From: Lentzea sp. NBRC 102530
GTDB taxonomy: Bacteria; Actinomycetota; Actinomycetes; Mycobacteriales; Pseudonocardiaceae
Assembly (NCBI RefSeq): GCF_030269365.1
Contig: NZ_BSTF01000003.1
Coordinates: 248,001-312,000, forward strand
Direction of reading: 5' to 3'
DNA: 64,000 bases
Shown: piece by piece, positions 59,586 through 64,000 of the stretch
Numbering within the stretch: position 1 is the stretch's first letter
Layout of the letters: the number at the start of each line of letters is the position of its first letter
The notes under the pieces: model-generated
The model's input: only the letters and a program-made list of their open reading frames with translations
What the model was told of the DNA's origin: nothing
The model's database searches: none
Position numbers and translations under genes: made by a program

Positions 59586-59609
59586 ACGAGTAGAAAAAGA
59601 CCGGTTTCC

Positions 59610-59638
59610 TTGACCCAATCGAGTGAACGAGATACTCA
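59610..59638 (+). promoter_or_regulatory. Sigma-70-type promoter
   Basis: TTGACC (59610-59615), 17-base spacer, TACTCA (59633-59638). The predicted start point, seven bases on, is the GTG of the next gene at 59645, so that message would be leaderless. Confidence 0.75.
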
Positions 59639-59644
59639 ATCTGG

Positions 59645-60055
59645 GTGTTCGGGGCAATGAGTGGGCCTGCTCGGCTCGCAACCGGAGCTGTGGTCGGCGT
59701 TGTCGTCGCCGCGTTTGGCGTGCTCGGGACCTATGCCGGGGGCCTGATGGGGGCTGAACCGGAAGGTCCCGGCAGCGACAGACCGGCGCGCGTTTCGCTC
59801 ATCAACACGCCTTCGTTGCTGCCGACGGAATCCGAGCTCCCGTCACAGACAGTGGCGTCGAGTTCGTCGTCCGCACCGTCGTCCTCCGCGTCTTCGTCCT
59901 CCTCGGCCACCACGACGACGAAGACCACCAACACGCCTTCGAGCGTCGTCGTCACCACGACTCCACCGCCGCCCGTCACGACAACGACCCCGCGATCGCG
60001 GCCGCCGGTGACGACGACCACGACCACGAGGCCGTGTGGACTGATCTTCTGCTGA
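59645..60055 (+). CDS. Membrane-anchored Ser/Thr/Pro-rich protein
   Basis: 136-residue protein: one N-terminal helix (LATGAVVGVVVAAFGVLGTY) and a long low-complexity tail of Ser and then Thr/Pro (ASSSSSAPSSSASSSSSATT, TTTTTTRPCGLIFC) ending in two cysteines. The tail is probably outside the cell and may be glycosylated, as in many actinobacterial wall-spanning stalks. GTG start is leaderless from the promoter at 59610; ATG 59657 is the alternative. The stop is one base from the convergent surface-protein gene. Confidence 0.75.
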   Translation: MFGAMSGPARLATGAVVGVVVAAFGVLGTYAGGLMGAEPEGPGSDRPARVSLINTPSLLPTESELPSQTVASSSSSAPSSSASSSSSATTTTKTTNTPSSVVVTTTPPPPVTTTTPRSRPPVTTTTTTRPCGLIFC

Positions 60056-60056
60056 G

Positions 60057-61967
60057 CTAGGCGGTCCTGCGGCGCGCGAGGAAGATCGACGCGCCACCGA
60101 GCAGCAGGGTCAGCGCACCCGCGAGTGCCAGACCCTCGACGCTCGCACCGGTCTGCGCGAGCGGGCTCGCCGTCGCCGTCGGGCGGAACGTGTCGACCTG
60201 CACGACCTTGGCCGGCTCGGGCGTTTCGGGCTGCGAGTCGCCACCACCCGGCGTGCCACCGGGCTCGTCAGCGGGAACGACCTCGACGGCCCAGCCGTAG
60301 TTGCACCACTCGGGGCAGGACGCGGCGTTGATGAACCACTCCGGGTGCTTCAGCTTCCACGGCCCCTCGACGACAGGCCGGTAGAGCCCGACCGGGATGT
60401 CGGTGAAGAAGGCCCGTCCGAACTCGTCGTCCGTGGTGGTGGCGGTGGCGACGACCGCACCGGTCTTCGGGTCGACCAGGCTGATCGAGACGCCGGTCAG
60501 GTGCTCGGCGTCGTTCATCCACCCGTTGCCGTCGCGGTCCACGTAGACCGAACCGTTGGTGTCCGTGCGGCGGTCGCCGACCTGGACGTACTCGAAGACG
60601 CCGGGGAAACCGTCGAGGATGCCGTCACGCGGACCGAAGTCGCACCCGATGAAGGCGTAGCCGTAGACGTCGGCGTTCTCCGGAATCACCGCCGCGGCCG
60701 TGAACACGCGGGTCTGCCCGGCGGGGATGGTCGCACCCTTGTTCCAGTCGAGGTCGCTCAGCCCGTTGGGGAACGTCAGGTGCGGGCCCATGCCGGCGCG
60801 GTTGCAGCCCTCGACGACGTCGACGACGTCGGCGCCACCCCGGTTGGACAGGGTGATCTCCACGGTCGCGGACCCGCCGGGCACGGGATCGGTGGCGATG
60901 ATGCGCGCGGACGCGGACAGCTGGTCGGTCAGCGGCCGGACCGCCTGGAAGCGCAGGTTCGAGGTGGCCCCGGTGCCGTCCACGTTCTGGTAGTTGTTGC
61001 CAGGGGTCAGGACCCAGCCACCGGGCAGCTCGGTGAAGTTGAGCGACCAGACGCGCAGTTCGAGGTCGGCGAGGGTGAAGCGGCCGTTGGCGTCGGTGCG
61101 GGTGCTCGGGTCGCCGTTCGGGTTCCAGCCGGCGTTCGCGTACACGCGCGCACCGGCGAGGCCCTCACCGGCGTCCTGCACGCCGTTGCCGTTCGCGTCG
61201 CCCCAGAGGACGCCGCTGATGGTGCCCGTCTTGACCGTCTCCCGCACCGCGAACTCGATGGTGGCGTGACCCTCGTACGGGTTCGCGTCGTTGGCGGCGT
61301 AGACGCGGATCATGAACTTCGAGATGCCCGGCGCCACGTAGGTCTGCGGCTTGCCCGTGAGGGTGTAGGTCCGCGTCTCGCCGGCCGCGAACTTCGTCGT
61401 GCCCCGCAGGTCGCCCCAGCTCTCCAGGTCGACGCCGTAGTACGGCCCCGACTGGTGGTCCTGGTACGCGTAGACACCGGTGGCCTCGACGGCCGAGGTG
61501 TTCGTGACGGTGAGCTTGACCGTCACGGTCTGACCGACGAGGAACGGACCGGAGCCGACGACCTCGGCCGAGGCCTTCATGTCAGCCTGGGCGACGGGGT
61601 TCTGCTGCTGCTCCTGATCGGCCGGCTTCTCGCCGGCCTTCTCCTCGGGCTTGCCCGCCGGGGTGTCGGCCGGGGCGTCGGCCGGCTTGTCAGCGGGCTT
61701 GTCGGCCGGGGTCTCGGTGGCGGGCGTTTCCGTGACCGGCGTCTCGGTGACCGGCGTCTCGGTGACCGGCGTCTCGGTGACCGGCGTCTCGTCCGGAGTG
61801 GACGGTGCGGTGGTCTCGGCCGGCGTGCTCGGCGCCGTGACCTCGGTGGTCGGTGTGACCGGGTCTTCCTGCGCGGATGCGGTGAAAGTGGTGGTGGCCG
61901 TCAACGCCAGAACGGCCGCGAACACGGCCGATCTGCGCGCGGCACCACGCGCACGTGATGCGGACAA
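60057..61967 (-). CDS. LAQTG-anchored surface protein with SdrD-B-like domains
   Basis: 636-residue cell-wall protein. TTG start at 61967 with GGGGAG seven bases upstream gives a signal peptide (residues about 1-34, ending TTTFTASAQ). Then a Thr/Pro/Glu stalk with repeated VTETP, an Ig-like domain, two SdrD-B/Cna-B-like modules (SGVLWGDANGNGVQDAGEGL and DRDGNGWMNDAEHL, both calcium-loop-like), and a C-terminal sorting signal LAQTGASVEG, hydrophobic helix and RRRTA. LAxTG signals are the substrates of class E sortases, usual in high-GC actinobacteria; no sortase gene is in the window. Confidence 0.9.
   Translation of the reverse strand: MSASRARGAARRSAVFAAVLALTATTTFTASAQEDPVTPTTEVTAPSTPAETTAPSTPDETPVTETPVTETPVTETPVTETPATETPADKPADKPADAPADTPAGKPEEKAGEKPADQEQQQNPVAQADMKASAEVVGSGPFLVGQTVTVKLTVTNTSAVEATGVYAYQDHQSGPYYGVDLESWGDLRGTTKFAAGETRTYTLTGKPQTYVAPGISKFMIRVYAANDANPYEGHATIEFAVRETVKTGTISGVLWGDANGNGVQDAGEGLAGARVYANAGWNPNGDPSTRTDANGRFTLADLELRVWSLNFTELPGGWVLTPGNNYQNVDGTGATSNLRFQAVRPLTDQLSASARIIATDPVPGGSATVEITLSNRGGADVVDVVEGCNRAGMGPHLTFPNGLSDLDWNKGATIPAGQTRVFTAAAVIPENADVYGYAFIGCDFGPRDGILDGFPGVFEYVQVGDRRTDTNGSVYVDRDGNGWMNDAEHLTGVSISLVDPKTGAVVATATTTDDEFGRAFFTDIPVGLYRPVVEGPWKLKHPEWFINAASCPEWCNYGWAVEVVPADEPGGTPGGGDSQPETPEPAKVVQVDTFRPTATASPLAQTGASVEGLALAGALTLLLGGASIFLARRRTA
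61711..61785. repeat. Five 15-bp coding repeats
   Basis: Tandem units of GTCTCGGTGACCGGC (three exact copies at 61741-61785, two variant copies at 61711-61740) encode the VTETP repeats of the surface-protein stalk. Exact copies suggest recent slippage and a length-variable stalk. Confidence 0.9.
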
Positions 61968-62103
61968 AGCAGAGCTCCCCAGAGATAGGCCACCGCGCCG
62001 ACGCGACACGACCCCCGACGTACCGCGCAATACCCCCGCCGTGCGGTGTGCATGGCTTCAGGCGTGGACGCTAAGTCGGCCGACCTGGGAAAACAAGTCT
62101 CTT

Positions 62104-63078
62104 TTAGCTCACAATCGGCGAACTGCGCCGCTCGTAGATCAAGTCGAACCGGCTGGTGTCGGTGAGCCCGTGCCGGAGCAGTCTCGCCACGTCGACCAGG
62201 TTCTTGTCGGCGCGGCACAACGGTTCGCTGACCTGGTCGAGGCACGCGTTGACCAGGTCGTCGTTGCTGGGCAGGGAAAGTCCGAAGTGGAGCTCCTCCA
62301 GCCGGGCCACGAACTCGGCTCGCAGGAAGGCGATTTCCTTGTCCGTGTACACACGTTCCGCACGTCCGTGCTCCCACATCCAGAACACGAAGTCCACGAA
62401 CCGCTGTCGCTCAGGCACTTCGTCGTGCGACGAGGTGCGCGCCGCGGCCAGCCGCGTGCAGTACCGCCACCACGAACGGAAGTCCGCGGGCGCTTTCGTT
62501 GCCGCCCAACGAACCCGTTGCTCGACGGGCATGGCGGCGACCGCTTTCAGCTGCTGCCACACGATCTTGGGGTCGCCGTCGAACGTGATCGTGAGGTCGC
62601 GCCCGAACGCCGTGCAGACCTTCTGCACGCTGCCGGGGTGGTGCTCCTCGCCCACGCCCACGAACAACGTCATCTGCGACTCCGGCGCCCAGTACTCCTG
62701 GAGCCCCTGCCTCGGCCCGCCGAGCGCGACGAGGTCGACGCCGCGCCGGGTCAGCTCCGCGGCCAGGTCGTCGAACATCATCAGGCCCTCGAACCGGCCG
62801 TGGTGCGCGGCGACGGCGTCGTCCACCCACTCGGGACCGTGCTCGAGCCGGTGCGCCTGCACGGCGAGGTGCTCGCCCTGCCAGCCCAGGTCGCGTCGCC
62901 GGAGGTACCAGCCGACCTCGACGAGTCCGTACGAACGCCAGTAGGAGCGGCCGCTGCGGTTCTCGCCGCCGAGCCCGCCCATGACCGTGGCGGCGGCGTC
63001 CGGGCCGAGGTTGGCGTCGAGGCCGAGGACGGTGCCGGTCTGCACGACGTCCGCGAAGAAGCCGGTCTTCCCGCTCAC
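62104..63078 (-). CDS. Conserved hypothetical protein coupled to msrA
   Basis: 324-residue cytosolic protein I do not recognise. The N-terminal half reads [32 protein letters not shown] and [11 protein letters not shown], a pattern I associate loosely with immunity-type proteins near polymorphic toxins. The C-terminal half is helical and Trp-rich ([23 protein letters not shown]). GTG start overlaps the msrA stop (GTGA), so the two are translationally coupled. No toxin is adjacent. Confidence 0.78.
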   Translation of the reverse strand: MSGKTGFFADVVQTGTVLGLDANLGPDAAATVMGGLGGENRSGRSYWRSYGLVEVGWYLRRRDLGWQGEHLAVQAHRLEHGPEWVDDAVAAHHGRFEGLMMFDDLAAELTRRGVDLVALGGPRQGLQEYWAPESQMTLFVGVGEEHHPGSVQKVCTAFGRDLTITFDGDPKIVWQQLKAVAAMPVEQRVRWAATKAPADFRSWWRYCTRLAAARTSSHDEVPERQRFVDFVFWMWEHGRAERVYTDKEIAFLRAEFVARLEELHFGLSLPSNDDLVNACLDQVSEPLCRADKNLVDVARLLRHGLTDTSRFDLIYERRSSPIVS

Positions 63079-63746
63079 CGCGGGGCGTCGACGTTCAGGC
63101 CCACCGGGCAGCTGACGCCCGTGCCGCCCAACCCGCAGTAGCCGTAGGGGTTCTTCACGTCCGACAGGTACTGCTGGTGGTAGTCCTCGGCGTAGTAGAA
63201 CTCGCCGAGCTCCTCCACCGTCGTCGTGATCTTCCGGGCACCGGCGGCATCGAGCGCCTGCTGGTAAACGTTCAGCGAAGCTTCAGCCGTGACGCGCTGG
63301 CCCTCGTCGGCCACGAGCACCAGAGATCGGTACTGGGTGCCGATGTCGGCTCCCTGCCGCATTCCCTGGGTCGGGTCGTGGCCCTCCCAGAACACCCGCA
63401 GCAGCTCCGCGAACGGCAGCGCGGTGGGGTCGAAGACGACCAGGACCACCTCTGCGTGGCCGGTCAGGCCGGAGCAGACTTCCTCGTAGGTGGGGTTCGG
63501 GGTGGTGCCGCCCGCGTAGCCGACGGCGGTGGTCCAGACGCCCGGCGTCTGCCAGAAAAGGCGTTCGGCGCCCCAGAAGCAGCCGAGTCCGAGGACGGCG
63601 GTCCGATGACCGGACGGGAAGGGCGGCTGGAGCGGCCGGTCCGTGAACACCGCGTGGGACGGCGCCACCTGCAGCGGTTCAGTTCGGCCCGGTAGAGCGT
63701 CTGCCGGGGCCACCACCTGCGGTTTGTTGCGTCCGAACCAGGCCAT
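63075..63746 (-). CDS. msrA: Peptide-methionine (S)-S-oxide reductase
   Basis: 223-residue MsrA, which repairs oxidised methionine. Catalytic Cys56 in [58 protein letters not shown] and [13 protein letters not shown] with recycling cysteines near 206 and 215. An N-terminal extension of about 40 residues is seen in many actinobacterial MsrA. ATG start. First gene of a two-gene unit with the unknown gene downstream. Confidence 0.95.
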   Translation of the reverse strand: MAWFGRNKPQVVAPADALPGRTEPLQVAPSHAVFTDRPLQPPFPSGHRTAVLGLGCFWGAERLFWQTPGVWTTAVGYAGGTTPNPTYEEVCSGLTGHAEVVLVVFDPTALPFAELLRVFWEGHDPTQGMRQGADIGTQYRSLVLVADEGQRVTAEASLNVYQQALDAAGARKITTTVEELGEFYYAEDYHQQYLSDVKNPYGYCGLGGTGVSCPVGLNVDAPR

Positions 63747-63869
63747 GCGGCCAATATATCGGTGCGAAGCGCCACAACCAGGTCACGACTTGAGAGGCCC
63801 GCACGAAGGCCTTACAGGACACGGGCACAATGTCCGAGTCTCATGTTCGCGCGGAAGGGGGTGCCAGGG

Positions 63870-64000
63870 GTGACCTGGCAAGACGAGCTGCAGAAGCTCG
63901 ACAACGAACTCGCCTCTGGTCGGATCTCGGCTGACGACTACCGACGTCGCCGGGACGAGATCCTCTCCGGTTCTGCGGGTGGTGCACCTGCTCAGGCGGC
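63870..64000 (+). CDS. SHOCT-like small protein, 5' part
   Basis: Incomplete gene running off the window: TWQDELQKLDNELASGRISA followed by DDYRRRRDEILSG. This is a short helical hairpin like SHOCT or actinobacterial N-terminal 'DELxKLDxELASG' modules, often fused to a longer domain. GTG at 63870 follows GGAAGGGG by ten bases. Only 43 codons are visible, so the main domain is unknown. Confidence 0.7.
   Translation, partial: MTWQDELQKLDNELASGRISADDYRRRRDEILSGSAGGAPAQA

Overview
High-GC actinobacterial chromosome, most likely a member of the Pseudonocardiaceae near Lentzea, Saccharothrix or Actinosynnema. This is inferred from the very high GC content, frequent GTG and TTG starts, GTGA/ATGA gene overlaps, apparent leaderless transcripts, SigE-family sigma factors paired with membrane proteins, and the overall gene content. 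I see no phage, transposase, CRISPR array or biosynthetic megasynthase. One tRNA is present, tRNA-Gly(GCC).

Layout. 1-6.5 kb: cydA-cydB-cydDC operon for cytochrome bd oxidase, followed by a truncated GAF sensor kinase, all on the minus strand. 6.5-8.3 kb: a yybP-ykoY-type Mn2+ riboswitch ahead of a UPF0016 cation exporter gene, then a divergent MarR/cupin pair sharing two identical-looking operators. 8.3-20 kb: a MoxR ATPase system (acidic protein, DUF5682, MoxR, DUF5691 and SWIM proteins on the minus strand; VWA protein on the plus strand) whose two arms run out of a divergent homogentisate degradation core (hmgA; unknown gene-fahA-iclR). A 4 x 45 bp repeat carrying DnaA-box-like sequences closes the minus-strand arm. 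20-26.3 kb: two paralogous membrane proteins, an iron-boxed DUF2470 gene, a CPBP protease, arginine deiminase, ferritin, and an ECF42 sigma factor with its DGPF partner. 26.3-29.6 kb: three lipoproteins and a SigE-family sigma/membrane-partner pair that all share one Cys-paired extracytoplasmic domain.

29.7-36.8 kb: DUF952, a tight DnaA-box cluster, a SEC-C protein, two GDPD phosphodiesterases flanking a P450, DUF4328, rhodanese, and a second SigE-type sigma/partner pair. 36.9-48.8 kb: a monocarboxylate locus with two sodium:solute symporters and their small membrane partners, a LytTR regulator and a LytS sensor, and lutABC lactate oxidation genes. Lying between the regulator and the sensor are sppA, two very small genes, and a deaminase toxin/Imm1 immunity pair.

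48.8-64 kb: secreted protein, Fpg/Nei glycosylase, a one-chain sigma/anti-sigma factor, tRNA-Gly, LD-carboxypeptidase, OsmC, an N-terminally short P450 divergent from an AfsR-like regulator, an orphan CdiI-type immunity gene, an RlpA-like protein, an LAQTG-anchored surface protein, an unknown gene with msrA, and the start of a small SHOCT-like gene.

How the parts fit together. The cyd operon, Mn exporter, iron-boxed genes, ferritin, OsmC and MsrA point to redox and metal homeostasis. The 37-49 kb block takes up and oxidises lactate, pyruvate or acetate under a two-component system. The most unusual items are the deaminase/Imm1 pair inside the LytS/LytTR locus, the lipoprotein family sharing the domain of a sigma-factor partner, the MoxR/VWA system wrapped around tyrosine catabolism, and two DnaA-box clusters away from any oriC.
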